This document shows positions 1-5,036 of a DNA stretch of 44,586 nt, in pieces. How positions within the stretch are numbered: position 1 is the stretch's first letter; each line of letters starts with the position of its first letter. The stretch lies in the IMG/VR virus record IMGVR_UViG_3300027754_000173, positions 1 through 44,586 of that record. The stretch is one strand, 5' to 3'. Below the pieces are notes generated by a model that worked only from the letters and a program-made list of their open reading frames with translations, was not told where the DNA came from and searched no databases. A program made the position numbers and the translations under genes. Source of the DNA: a virus.

Positions 1-19
1 AACCCTTTCGGGTTGAGGG
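1..19 (-). terminator. Partial rho-independent terminator for the first small gene
   Basis: The window begins inside an AACCC-TTTC-GGGTT hairpin. The same hairpin core recurs at about 2715-2742 and 3103-3133, where a run of A on the plus strand (U on the minus transcript) accompanies it. Here the A run would lie outside the window. It follows the stop codon of the minus-strand gene at 35-349. Confidence 0.6.
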
Positions 20-34
20 TCTTAGCGTCTGATC

Positions 35-349
35 TTATGCGTGAGCGTGACGCTCAAAACGAGCCGCTGACTCTTCAATGAGTTCCTCGCGCATCACTTC
101 AATTGCGGATGTAATCTTTGCTAAGTCGTCGGCGTTCTTGTACTTGTCGCGAATTTGATTTACGATACCTTCTGCGCTGTGCATATTCTCAATTGTCCTG
201 CAAGCTTTCTGAAATTCGGGATCAGAGGGAAGGTTGAGTGCAAACGTCAAACTCTCTTGGATTGCGCGAAGGGCGCGTTCGTTGAAGTCCATTGTATTTT
301 GGCTTTTTTTGAAACTGTCGTTTTCGTAGTCGTCGTAGTAGTTCGGCAT
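35..349 (-). CDS. Small acidic phage protein, unknown function
   Basis: A 104-codon gene, not recognised. The frame stays open upstream to 529, but the extension crosses the terminator at 462-488 and a GC palindrome, so I start at the ATG at 349, giving a protein beginning MPNYYDDYEND. The product is hydrophilic and predicted mainly helical (residues 20-100), with no membrane segment and no Cys motif. It ends in a His-rich tail (ERHAHA). A TATAAT-like box lies only about seven bases before the ATG on the minus strand and there is no clear Shine-Dalgarno. It is the first complete cassette of an array in which each small gene has its own terminator and GC palindrome. Confidence 0.7.
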   Translation of the reverse strand: MPNYYDDYENDSFKKSQNTMDFNERALRAIQESLTFALNLPSDPEFQKACRTIENMHSAEGIVNQIRDKYKNADDLAKITSAIEVMREELIEESAARFERHAHA

Positions 350-398
350 ACTTTTATTATAGCACACGCATTTGCTAAAAGAACAAAAAGAATAAAAG

Positions 399-419
399 AT
401 TACGCATTTTGTGCGTAAT
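399..419. repeat. AT-rich dyad ATTACGCA/TGCGTAAT
   Basis: A perfect 8-bp inverted repeat with a 5-nt spacer (399-406 and 412-419), lying upstream of the gene at 35-349 and directly beside GC palindrome copy 1. The same dyad with a 3-nt spacer occurs at 907-929. It is a candidate operator, or part of the promoter of the downstream minus-strand gene. Confidence 0.5.
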
Positions 420-461
420 AGACATAATGGCCCTTGGCCAGGGCTAGGCCTGGGCGGGCAC

Positions 462-488
462 AAAAAACCCCGCCGAAGCGGGGTTTTT
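462..488 (-). terminator. Rho-independent terminator of the gene at 504-830
   Basis: The stem CCCCGC/GCGGGG (468-473 and 478-483) has a CGAA loop and is flanked by A6 on the left and T5 on the right, so it can act on both strands. It lies just after the stop of the minus-strand gene at 504-830. Confidence 0.85.
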
Positions 489-503
489 ATACTTGACTTG
501 TGA

Positions 504-830
504 TTAGCAATCGCCGCAGCAATCGCCAATGTCCGTCAGCGACTCCCAGTAACCATCAAGATGGCGATCTTCTGCGCCATGATCCATGGCGTCAGATTCC
601 CACGCAAGATCCTCATCTTCAAGATCTTGCTCCATGCGCTCGATGACGACATCTTCTGATGCCTGTATGTGGTGCGCTTCCTGCGCGTGCGTGAGTGCGA
701 TGTTCGCAACCTCTTCCAAGAGAGCGATTTGTTCGACTGTGAGTGAGGCGGGATTGATGTTATTCACGCTGAAAAGAGCGGCGTTGAGGGTGGCGGTGAG
801 GGTGGATTCGGGTTGTGATGCGTTGTGCAT
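504..830 (-). CDS. Small acidic protein with C-terminal Cys cluster, unknown function
   Basis: A 108-codon gene, not recognised. The N-terminal half (residues 20-60) is predicted helical and Ala-rich. The second half is strongly acidic (EQDLEDEDLAWESDAMDHGAE). The protein ends in DCCGDC, a compact three-Cys cluster that could bind metal or form a disulfide. There is no signal peptide and no membrane segment. The ATG at 830 is the first in frame. Upstream, between the gene and the dyad at 907-929, is an AT-rich stretch that could hold its promoter. It is a monocistronic cassette with its own terminator. Confidence 0.7.
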   Translation of the reverse strand: MHNASQPESTLTATLNAALFSVNNINPASLTVEQIALLEEVANIALTHAQEAHHIQASEDVVIERMEQDLEDEDLAWESDAMDHGAEDRHLDGYWESLTDIGDCCGDC

Positions 831-906
831 GAGAAAGACTCTAGAGTAAATTTTTTGTTTTTCAACCCCTCTTTTTTCATGCCAACTTGAACTATAATTT
901 CAACAA

Positions 907-929
907 TATTACGCACGAAGTGCGTAATA
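907..929. repeat. AT-rich dyad TATTACGCAC/GTGCGTAATA
   Basis: A perfect 10-bp inverted repeat (907-916 and 920-929) with a GAA spacer, about 77 bp upstream of the minus-strand start at 830 and next to the 16-bp GC palindrome at 938-953. It matches the dyad at 399-419, which suggests a common DNA-binding regulator or promoter element of the cassettes. Confidence 0.55.
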
Positions 930-983
930 GTCATAATGGCCCTGGCCAGGGCCAGGCCTGGACTTTACCCATAAACACCAAAC

Positions 984-1005
984 CCTATCCCCTTGCGGGG
1001 ATAGG
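984..1005 (-). terminator. Hairpin terminator of the gene at 1033-1287
   Basis: A perfect 9-bp stem CCTATCCCC/GGGGATAGG (984-992 and 997-1005) with a 4-nt loop. On the minus strand it is followed by GTTTGGTG, so the U-tract is weak. The hairpin and its flanks are repeated almost exactly at 2347-2368. Confidence 0.65.
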
Positions 1006-1032
1006 ATTTGCAACTAACTATTGCTGAAAGCG

Positions 1033-1287
1033 TTACGCAATCGAATGGTCGAACGCATCCGATTCAGCCATAAGCCTATCAGCCGCAAGGGCTTCCAGTT
1101 CGTCGATTTGCGCCATTACCCGATCATGCTCAAGTCGCAGATCCTGAGCGATTTGCGAGGCTGTGAAGGCGATAGCCTCAAGCATCTTGACATCGCTATG
1201 TGCCATGTCGGGGGCCATAACGTGCAACATGAAATTCATGTTGCGGAGGGTTTGCGTGGCGGGTGAGGTAGCAGGAGTCATTTCCAT
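1033..1287 (-). CDS. Small helical protein, unknown function
   Basis: An 84-codon gene, not recognised. Residues 30-75 (AHSDVKMLEAIAF onward) are predicted as a long amphipathic helix rich in Ala, Glu, Asp and Leu, possibly a coiled coil. There are no Cys and no membrane segment. The first in-frame ATG is at 1287; a second Met two codons later (1281) is equally possible, and neither has a clear Shine-Dalgarno. It has its own terminator downstream and GC palindrome copy 3 upstream. Confidence 0.65.
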   Translation of the reverse strand: MEMTPATSPATQTLRNMNFMLHVMAPDMAHSDVKMLEAIAFTASQIAQDLRLEHDRVMAQIDELEALAADRLMAESDAFDHSIA

Positions 1288-1400
1288 GCGTACAAACTAA
1301 GCGAATGGAACAAATGAGTCAACTATTTTTTAAACATTAATAACTCATTGCGTAATAACGACTTACGAAAGGGCCAGGCCCAGGCCTGGGCGTGCAAAAA

Positions 1401-1447
1401 AGTGGGGCGACCCGCCACATCGGATCGCCCCTTACACAAACCCCACT
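1401..1447 (-). terminator. Terminator with two competing stems, copy 1
   Basis: On the minus strand an inner stem GGGGCGA/TCGCCCC (1404-1410 and 1425-1431) and an outer stem AGTGGGG/CCCCACT (1401-1407 and 1441-1447) share the same GGGG, so only one can form at a time. Both end next to A5-A6 at 1396-1401, the U-tract of the minus transcript. It follows the gene at 1459-1770. A near-identical copy is at 1868-1914. Confidence 0.75.
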
Positions 1448-1458
1448 TAGGGAAAGAC

Positions 1459-1770
1459 TTACCAGAGTTCGCGCTCTAGAGCGCGATACGTTTCTTGCAT
1501 ATCTTCGTCTTCTCTGAGGACGGAAATGTTTTCTGAAACAGCCCATTCAAAAATAGCCTCGCGTAATTTTTCCTCAAGTTCTGTTGGCAAAATGTCAACA
1601 TTTATTTTTGACCGTAAGATTTCATTTTCGATGCAATCTTGGGCGCTATCTACAACCCAATCAGGATGATAGTCGCTATCGTAGCAATAGCGAATTTCAG
1701 TTGCTGAATCTTTGATGATTTGGTGGGCGGTGATAATTGATGGGTGAACCATAGGAGAGAAAAATATCAT
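1459..1770 (-). CDS. Small phage protein, paralogue of the next gene (copy A)
   Basis: A 103-codon gene of unknown function. It aligns without gaps to the neighbour at 1926-2237, with about 74% identical residues by eye. Shared blocks are PSIITAH, IIKDS, DSDYHPDW, TELEEKLREAI and AVSENI. The frame stays open to 1887, but the extension runs into the terminator and palindrome of the next cassette, so I start at the ATG at 1770, the Met conserved in both copies. A Met three codons earlier (1779) is the alternative. The protein is acidic with no membrane segment. The pair arose by tandem duplication with a 467-bp period that includes the terminator. Confidence 0.75.
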   Translation of the reverse strand: MIFFSPMVHPSIITAHQIIKDSATEIRYCYDSDYHPDWVVDSAQDCIENEILRSKINVDILPTELEEKLREAIFEWAVSENISVLREDEDMQETYRALERELW

Positions 1771-1806
1771 TTCTGCCATTCTATGCAAGCACAATTTCAA
1801 ACATTC

Positions 1807-1833
1807 GCAAGTCATTGCGCAATAATGACTTGC
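1807..1833. repeat. Dyad GCAAGTCATT/AATGACTTGC upstream of copy A
   Basis: A perfect 10-bp inverted repeat (1807-1816 and 1824-1833) with a 7-nt spacer, upstream of the gene at 1459-1770 and beside GC palindrome copy 4. Imperfect versions with the same layout occur at about 1342-1365, 2273-2300, 2652-2678, 3045-3071 and 3682-3708. The ACTTGC/ACTTAC half-sites connect these dyads to the iterons at 3682-4150. Confidence 0.6.
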
Positions 1834-1867
1834 AGAAGGCCCAGGTCCAGGCCTGGGCGTGCAAAAA

Positions 1868-1914
1868 AGTGGGGCGACCCGCCACATCGGATCGCCCCTT
1901 ACACAAACCCCACT
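1868..1914 (-). terminator. Terminator with two competing stems, copy 2
   Basis: A near-identical copy of 1401-1447: inner stem at 1871-1877/1892-1898, outer stem at 1868-1874/1908-1914, and the A-run at 1863-1868. It follows the gene at 1926-2237. The non-coding copy is more conserved than the duplicated coding regions. Confidence 0.75.
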
Positions 1915-1925
1915 TGGGGAAAGAC

Positions 1926-2237
1926 TTACCAGAGTTGACGCTCAAGCCATCTGTAGGTTTCTTCCATGTCGTCGTCTTCTCTCCAGACGATAATGTTCTC
2001 AGAAACAGCATGTTCCAAAATAGCTTCGCGCAACTTTTCCTCCAATTCTGTTGACAAAAGATCGATATTAATCTTGCAACGCGAAATCTCATTTTCGACG
2101 CATTCTTGCGCTGTATCCATCACCCAGTCAGGGTGATAGTCACTATCAAACCAGTGCTTAACTTCCATGCGTGAATCTTTGATGATGCGGTGAGCGGTGA
2201 TGATGGATGGGTAAACCATAGGATAGAAAAATATCAT
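1926..2237 (-). CDS. Small phage protein, paralogue of the previous gene (copy B)
   Basis: A 103-codon gene, the tandem duplicate of 1459-1770, with identical length and no indels. The differences are scattered and many are conservative (I/V, D/E, R/K), which suggests both copies remain under selection. Two Trp are gained relative to copy A (HWFDSDY and IVWRED). A start ten codons upstream (MKLCLH, 2267) is possible because part of that segment is also readable in copy A, but copy A lacks that Met. I therefore prefer the shared ATG at 2237, which has a weak GGA eleven bases upstream. Function unknown. Confidence 0.75.
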   Translation of the reverse strand: MIFFYPMVYPSIITAHRIIKDSRMEVKHWFDSDYHPDWVMDTAQECVENEISRCKINIDLLSTELEEKLREAILEHAVSENIIVWREDDDMEETYRWLERQLW

Positions 2238-2346
2238 TTCTATTATTCCATGCAAGCACAATTTCAAACATTCGTAAGTTGTTGCGTAATAACGATTTGC
2301 AGAAGGCCCAGGCCTGGGCCTGGGATTTTACCTATAAACACCAAAC

Positions 2347-2368
2347 CCTATCCCCTTGCGGGGATAGG
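2347..2368 (-). terminator. Hairpin terminator of the gene at 2400-2594
   Basis: A second copy of the CCTATCCCC-TTGC-GGGGATAGG hairpin (stems 2347-2355 and 2360-2368). The flanks ACACCAAACC on the left and ATTTGCAACTAACT on the right are also shared with the copy at 984-1005. Confidence 0.65.
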
Positions 2369-2399
2369 ATTTGCAACTAACTCTAAATTTTAATTAATT

Positions 2400-2594
2400 T
2401 TATTCCAGCTCAACTCCAAGCTCTTTGGCTTCACGCCTAATGTCTTGCATCCAAGCGGTTTCCTTATCAATGTCCTCCTGCAAAGAACGCATACGAGCTT
2501 CAAGTTTGAACAAAGACTTTTGCACGCTTTCAAAGCGTCCTTGAATTTCGCTGGCGATTTCTTCTTGAGTGGGTTCGATGTCTGTATTTGTCAT
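2400..2594 (-). CDS. Short coiled-coil protein, unknown function
   Basis: A 64-codon gene, not recognised. Apart from the first ten residues the protein is one predicted amphipathic helix with heptad-like Leu/Ile spacing (IQGRFESVQKSLFKLEARM onward), charged and without Cys, so it probably forms a coiled-coil dimer. It ends in ELGVELE. The ATG at 2594 is the only upstream start. Upstream the minus strand reads TAACTTTG (2642-2649), the same octamer that lies at 3673-3680 before another cassette gene. Confidence 0.7.
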   Translation of the reverse strand: MTNTDIEPTQEEIASEIQGRFESVQKSLFKLEARMRSLQEDIDKETAWMQDIRREAKELGVELE

Positions 2595-2641
2595 AGCAAA
2601 TTAAAACTACATAAACTCAAAAAACAATGCAACAAAAAAAT

Positions 2642-2678
2642 CAAAGTTACACAAGTAATTGACTAATAACTACTTGCA
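2642..2678 (-). promoter_or_regulatory. Candidate promoter/operator of the gene at 2400-2594
   Basis: CAAAGTTA (2642-2649, TAACTTTG on the minus strand) is followed by the imperfect dyad CAAGTAATT/AACTACTTG (2653-2661 and 2669-2677). The same arrangement, CAAAGTTA then AAGT-TTGACTAATAA-ACTTGC, occurs at 3673-3708 before the gene at 3152-3601. TAACTTTG fits the TAnnTTTG -7 element described for Bacteroidota promoters, but I see no convincing -33 element at the right distance. Confidence 0.35.
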
Positions 2679-2714
2679 GGGCGGCCAGGCCCAGGCCTGG
2701 GCATACACAAAAAA

Positions 2715-2742
2715 CCCCCAACCCTTTCGGGTTGAGGGTTTT
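2715..2742 (-). terminator. Rho-independent terminator of the gene at 2756-2989
   Basis: Stem AACCC/GGGTT (2720-2724 and 2729-2733), extended by CCC/GGG pairing, with a TTTC loop. It is flanked by an A-run at 2709-2714 and TTTT at 2739-2742, so it can work in both directions. Confidence 0.8.
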
Positions 2743-2755
2743 ACGCAATGTGCGT

Positions 2756-2989
2756 TTAGTGCTGGTGTACGCCCTCGCGTAGCGCATCAAGCTCTTCCCA
2801 TGTCACGCCCTCGCACCATGCGGAGCGAGCATGTTTCGGCTTTTTGGGGACGCCGTATGCATCCATCCACGCATCGCGCTCAGTCGCGCCTTCACCGATA
2901 AGGCAGTTTCTGAACCCACGCGCACTAGGCGCGAGAATAACATACGCGAAAACAGGGGCGGAAGCGGCGGAGTTGGATTGTGTATTCAT
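2756..2989 (-). CDS. Small phage protein with DAWxDAYG motif, unknown function
   Basis: A 77-codon gene starting at the ATG at 2989. The frame is open to an earlier ATG at 3025, which would add a short hydrophobic MHCTNFLICFLA stretch, but I prefer the internal start because it places the coding region downstream of the AT-rich leader. Features are AYVILAPSARGF, ERDAWMDAYGVP and a C-terminal VTWEELDAL segment. The combination resembles short phage and bacterial proteins in which DAW-AYG precedes an E-E-L helix, but I cannot name a family. It is a monocistronic cassette with its own terminator. Confidence 0.65.
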   Translation of the reverse strand: MNTQSNSAASAPVFAYVILAPSARGFRNCLIGEGATERDAWMDAYGVPKKPKHARSAWCEGVTWEELDALREGVHQH

Positions 2990-3102
2990 CGCTAAGAAAC
3001 ATATCAAAAAATTTGTGCAATGCAATACCTTTTTTTAAACATTAATAACTCATTGCGTAATAAGCACTTACACAGGGTCCAGGTCCAGGCCTGGCCATGC
3101 AC

Positions 3103-3133
3103 AAAAAACCCCAACCCTTTCGGGTTGAGGCAT
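3103..3133 (-). terminator. Rho-independent terminator of the gene at 3152-3601
   Basis: A-run, CCCCAACCC, TTTC loop, GGGTTGAGG: the same hairpin core as at 1-19 and 2715-2742, placed just after the stop of the next minus-strand gene. Confidence 0.8.
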
Positions 3134-3151
3134 TTGCGTGTCAAGAACTTT

Positions 3152-3601
3152 CTATCCCTGCAGTAACTTCAACTCGCTGTTGCACTTATCAAGCTCGACG
3201 CTTGTCAAGTCCATTCTTCTGAATGCATCGCGTGCTGAAACTACCTTGCCATCAACCACTTGCAATTGATAGAGGTCGTGTGTGTAGATCGGGCATCCCT
3301 TGACAACCTCAAAGCCTTCAGGCGCTTCGAACGTAAGTTTCTGCCCATCAACATCTTCCAACTTATAGATATCGCGTTGAGCGAGATCTTCTAAACGCTC
3401 TAACTCCTTGCGTGTAAGGACTTTATCTTCAATGGCGATCATTGCTTCCCTAAAGGCGGCAAGATGGATCATGTGGTCATTTAACTCTCTCAGTTCGAAG
3501 CCTTTAGCCTCACCTAAAAGGTCGTCTAGTTCACTAGTGAACTTTTCGAGATTGTGAATGAGGTCGTAGGAGCAGGAGAAGGAGTGGGTGTTTTTAATCA
3601 T
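3152..3601 (-). CDS. Cassette protein of 149 aa, unknown function
   Basis: A 149-codon gene, the longest in the array and not recognised. I chose the ATG at 3601 (MIKNTHSF); the frame can be extended to a TTG at 3640, which is weaker. Residues 10-75 are predicted helical and charged (LEKFTSELDDLLGEAKGFELRE region, then a second helix). The C-terminal half looks beta-rich (KLTFEAPEGFEVVKGCPIYTH, then QLQVVDGKVVSARDAF). No catalytic motif is seen. The gene has its own terminator, and its upstream region holds the CAAAGTTA box, the imperfect dyad and palindrome copy 8, where the iteron region begins. Confidence 0.7.
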   Translation of the reverse strand: MIKNTHSFSCSYDLIHNLEKFTSELDDLLGEAKGFELRELNDHMIHLAAFREAMIAIEDKVLTRKELERLEDLAQRDIYKLEDVDGQKLTFEAPEGFEVVKGCPIYTHDLYQLQVVDGKVVSARDAFRRMDLTSVELDKCNSELKLLQG

Positions 3602-3840
3602 GGAAGCCGTACTATATAGGAGAATGGGCAAAAATGCCAAAACAATCTTCGTGCCAACTCCAACTTTATTTTCAAAGTTATGTAAGTTGTTGACTAATAA
3701 TGACTTGCAACTGCCCCAGGCCCTGGCCTGGATTCAAAGATTACTGCCAAATAGCTTAATAAAGGATCGTGGCAACTCCAGGCCAGGCCCTGGACTTACA
3801 ACAGTCGTAAGTCGTTGATTATCAGGCACTTATGACTTAT

Positions 3841-3936
3841 GTAAGTCGTTGATTATCAAGCACTTACAACGTATGACTTCAAAAAATAGTTGTTGACAAG
3901 CGTAAGTGCTTGGCGTTGAGGTACTTACGCAAGTGC
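3841..3936. repeat. 96-bp direct repeat, copy 1
   Basis: Runs from GTAAGTCGTTGATT to ACTTACGCAAGTGC. It contains four GTAAGT/ACTTAC hexamers and TTGACAAGCGTAAGTGCTTG, which includes a -35-like TTGACA. The second copy is 214 bp downstream, with the same length and a handful of substitutions. Confidence 0.85.
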
Positions 3937-4054
3937 ACGTATGTTATTTGTGCGCGTAACTCGCTTTTGTAAGGCGTTGATATATAGCTACTTACGACGT
4001 TACCTTATGTAAGTACCCCAGGAGTTTGTAAGTACTTCAGGCTCAAGTACTTGT

Positions 4055-4150
4055 GTAAGTCGTTGATTTGCAGGCACTTACAACGTATGCCTCCAAAAAA
4101 AATTTCTTGACAAGCGTAAGTGCTTGGCGTTGAGGTACTTATGTAAGTGC
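4055..4150. repeat. 96-bp direct repeat, copy 2
   Basis: Same length and order of elements as 3841-3936, with differences concentrated in the A-rich centre (CTCCAAAAAAAATTTC against CTTCAAAAAATAGTTG). The outer hexamers and the TTGACAAGCGTAAGTGCTTG segment are kept. Confidence 0.85.
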
Positions 4151-4174
4151 TTGATACTGAGGAATTAAGGCAAC

Positions 4175-4202
4175 AAAAAAGCCCCATGCTTTCGCATGGG
4201 GC
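4175..4202 (-). terminator. Rho-independent terminator of the zinc-ribbon gene at 4221-4424
   Basis: A perfect 9-bp stem GCCCCATGC/GCATGGGGC (4181-4189 and 4194-4202) with a TTTC loop; A6 at 4175-4180 gives the U-tract of the minus transcript. Confidence 0.9.
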
Positions 4203-4220
4203 TTCGCTTGTGTAACTATC

Positions 4221-4424
4221 TCAGAGAGAACGCCTTCCGATATCGTCTTTAAGCGCATCTTCGAACATAATTTCATCATGCTCTTCTCGCGTATCTTCTT
4301 GAGCATCAACTACTTCCAAACGTCCACGCCTAACGGCGTGGTTCATAACCCGTTGAATTTCAATGCTTTCTGCAGGGCATCGACATTGGGAGGCTTTGCC
4401 TCCACAGTTAGGGCACTTTCTCAT
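4221..4424 (-). CDS. Small zinc-ribbon-like protein
   Basis: A 67-codon gene. The N-terminus KCPNCGGKASQCRCP has the spacing C-x2-C-x6-C-x-C, a probable zinc-binding knuckle. The rest is a charged helical tail ending GRRSL. The function is unknown; a nucleic-acid or protein adaptor would be typical for such small phage zinc proteins. It starts two bases after the stop of the 38-codon gene at 4427-4543, so the two are very probably cotranscribed and translationally coupled, and it is followed by a strong terminator. Confidence 0.7.
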   Translation of the reverse strand: MRKCPNCGGKASQCRCPAESIEIQRVMNHAVRRGRLEVVDAQEDTREEHDEIMFEDALKDDIGRRSL

Positions 4425-4426
4425 AA

Positions 4427-4543
4427 TTACTTGGATTCCAACACTTTAAGAATGATTCCGAATGCGATAGCTAAAAGCAACGCAGGGAGGAAGTTAACAA
4501 ATACTTTCGCAAGTACTTGAGCAGTAAGGATTAACGATTGCAT
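4427..4543 (-). CDS. 38-aa single-pass membrane protein (very short gene)
   Basis: A short ORF from the ATG at 4543 to the TAA at 4427-4429. It starts MQSLILTAQVLAKVF, continues with a long hydrophobic run (residues about 12-33, including LPALLLAIAFGIILKVL) and ends ESK. This is a single predicted membrane helix with a short charged C-terminus. It sits two bases upstream of the zinc-ribbon gene. Its leader begins with AACCCTAAC, as in the leader of the gene at 4604-4909. The function is unknown; small membrane proteins of this kind in phages include holin-like or host-membrane-targeting peptides, but nothing here proves that. Confidence 0.6.
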   Translation of the reverse strand: MQSLILTAQVLAKVFVNFLPALLLAIAFGIILKVLESK

Positions 4544-4560
4544 GATTTTGTTAGGGTTAG

Positions 4561-4590
4561 AGCGGGTTACGCTTGCTTGCGTAACCCGCT
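4561..4590. other. Perfect 12-bp hairpin between two minus-strand genes
   Basis: AGCGGGTTACGC (4561-4572) and GCGTAACCCGCT (4579-4590) with a 6-nt loop. It lies between the stop of the gene at 4604-4909 and the start of the 38-codon gene. There is no U-tract on the minus strand, so it is a weak terminator at best and may be an RNA-processing or regulatory hairpin. Confidence 0.6.
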
Positions 4591-4603
4591 CAGGTTGTGG
4601 GGT

Positions 4604-4909
4604 TTAGGCTTTGGCCGCTTTGGCGGCTTTTTTGGCGTGCCTTCTTAACCCTCTTGGTGAGAGGCACTTCCACATTATAGAGCCGATCCGCCGATCATGC
4701 AGATCTAAGTAGTTCGGATTCAAGAAGTTATGAATGTGCATATTCTGCTGCAACAAGCTTATCTTCATTGACCTATACATGTTAAATGCCGCTTTTTTGC
4801 TTGGGTTCCATTCGGAGTAAGAACGGAATGAGTGTGCCAAGCATTGAAGCGCTGTGTAAGCGTCTGGGCGAGTGCACTTTAGCGTGATTATATCTTTTAC
4901 GTTGTTCAT
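4604..4909 (-). CDS. Basic small protein, unknown function
   Basis: A 101-codon gene, not recognised. The protein is basic, with four Cys/His-containing segments but no regular zinc motif, and ends in the very basic helical tail RRHAKKAAKAAKA, which suggests nucleic-acid or membrane-surface binding. The ATG at 4909 is preceded by AAGGAAAA on the minus strand, a good Shine-Dalgarno. Its leader (4924-5001) closely matches the leader of the gene at 5037-5309, so the two are probably regulated by the same factor. Confidence 0.7.
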   Translation of the reverse strand: MNNVKDIITLKCTRPDAYTALQCLAHSFRSYSEWNPSKKAAFNMYRSMKISLLQQNMHIHNFLNPNYLDLHDRRIGSIMWKCLSPRGLRRHAKKAAKAAKA

Positions 4910-4923
4910 AGTTTTCCTTTGTT

Positions 4924-5001
4924 AGGGTTTGGTGTTCAACACCTTACAACTGGCCACGTAGTGGAGAAATCGCAGTTTGCAAGATGCTGAAGGCAAACCC
5001 T
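4924..5001 (-). promoter_or_regulatory. Conserved structured 5' leader, copy 1
   Basis: On the minus strand the leader begins GGGTTTGCC and ends ACACCAAACCC, so its ends can pair (GGGTTTG with CAAACCC). Between them are TGCGATTTCTCC (identical in copy 2) and a small hairpin CCAC-TAC-GTGG followed by CCA. Copy 2 (5310-5385) keeps the constant parts and has a different but still self-complementary hairpin. This pattern of compensatory change supports a conserved RNA structure. Confidence 0.55.
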
Positions 5002-5027
5002 AAGTGGCTGCATTGCAGCCACTTAGG
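4999..5027 (-). terminator. 14-bp inverted repeat after the gene at 5037-5309
   Basis: CCTAAGTGGCTGCA (4999-5012) and TGCAGCCACTTAGG (5014-5027) with a one-base centre. It lies directly after the stop of the minus-strand gene and directly before the structured leader of the next one. The minus transcript continues GTTTGCC rather than a U-run, so termination strength is uncertain. Confidence 0.55.
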
Positions 5028-5036
5028 AGCCATACG

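Larger units (their letters stand above)
429..3793. repeat. Nine dispersed GC-rich palindromes, GGCCCAGGCCTGGGC family
   Basis: Copies are at 429-459, 938-961, 1372-1391, 1838-1858, 2305-2320, 2683-2702, 3076-3096, 3714-3731 and 3778-3793. All share the core CCAGG(C/T)CNAGGCCTGG or a variant. Several contain perfect palindromes: 16 bp at 938-953, 14 bp at 1378-1391, 16 bp at 2305-2320 and 14 bp at 2689-2702. Copies 1-7 lie between the terminator of one minus-strand gene and the upstream dyad of the next; copies 8 and 9 flank the start of the iteron region. None was noticed in the AT-rich part. The function is unknown; protein-binding sites or recombination joints between cassettes are possible. 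Confidence 0.85.
3641..4172. other. Non-coding iteron-rich region, candidate replication origin or control region
   Basis: About 530 bp without a convincing gene. It holds 14 exact GTAAGT/ACTTAC hexamers (starting at 3682, 3794, 3807, 3841, 3862, 3902, 3923, 3990, 4009, 4028, 4055, 4076, 4116 and 4143). They are often paired as GTAAGT-N-GTTGATT-ACTTAC dyads. A 96-bp direct repeat and two GC palindromes (copies 8 and 9) lie in it. Clustered iterons plus an AT-rich spacer (AAAAAATA) fit an initiator-protein-bound origin. A multi-site operator for the flanking minus-strand genes is the alternative. Confidence 0.5.

Noticed and set aside
350-529. N-terminal extension of the first gene up to 529
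   Set aside because: It runs through a terminator and a GC palindrome and overlaps the next gene; composition is unlike a protein.
586-849. Plus-strand ORFs opposite the cassette genes (586-849, 1021-1266, 2659-2901, 3588-3818)
   Set aside because: They are low-complexity antisense frames of the better-supported minus-strand genes, whose stops are followed by terminators.
1771-1887. Extension of paralogue A to 1887, and ORFs at 1337-1546 and 1781-2092 in other frames
   Set aside because: They read through the duplicated terminator and palindrome; only the frames that align gap-free between the two copies are supported.
3682-4150. CRISPR array
   Set aside because: The hexamers and 96-bp repeats are irregularly spaced, contain dyads and lack uniform spacers; no cas genes are present.
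4005-4187. 60-codon minus-strand ORF
   Set aside because: It lies across the 96-bp repeat and the terminator of the zinc-ribbon gene, so the frame is probably accidental.
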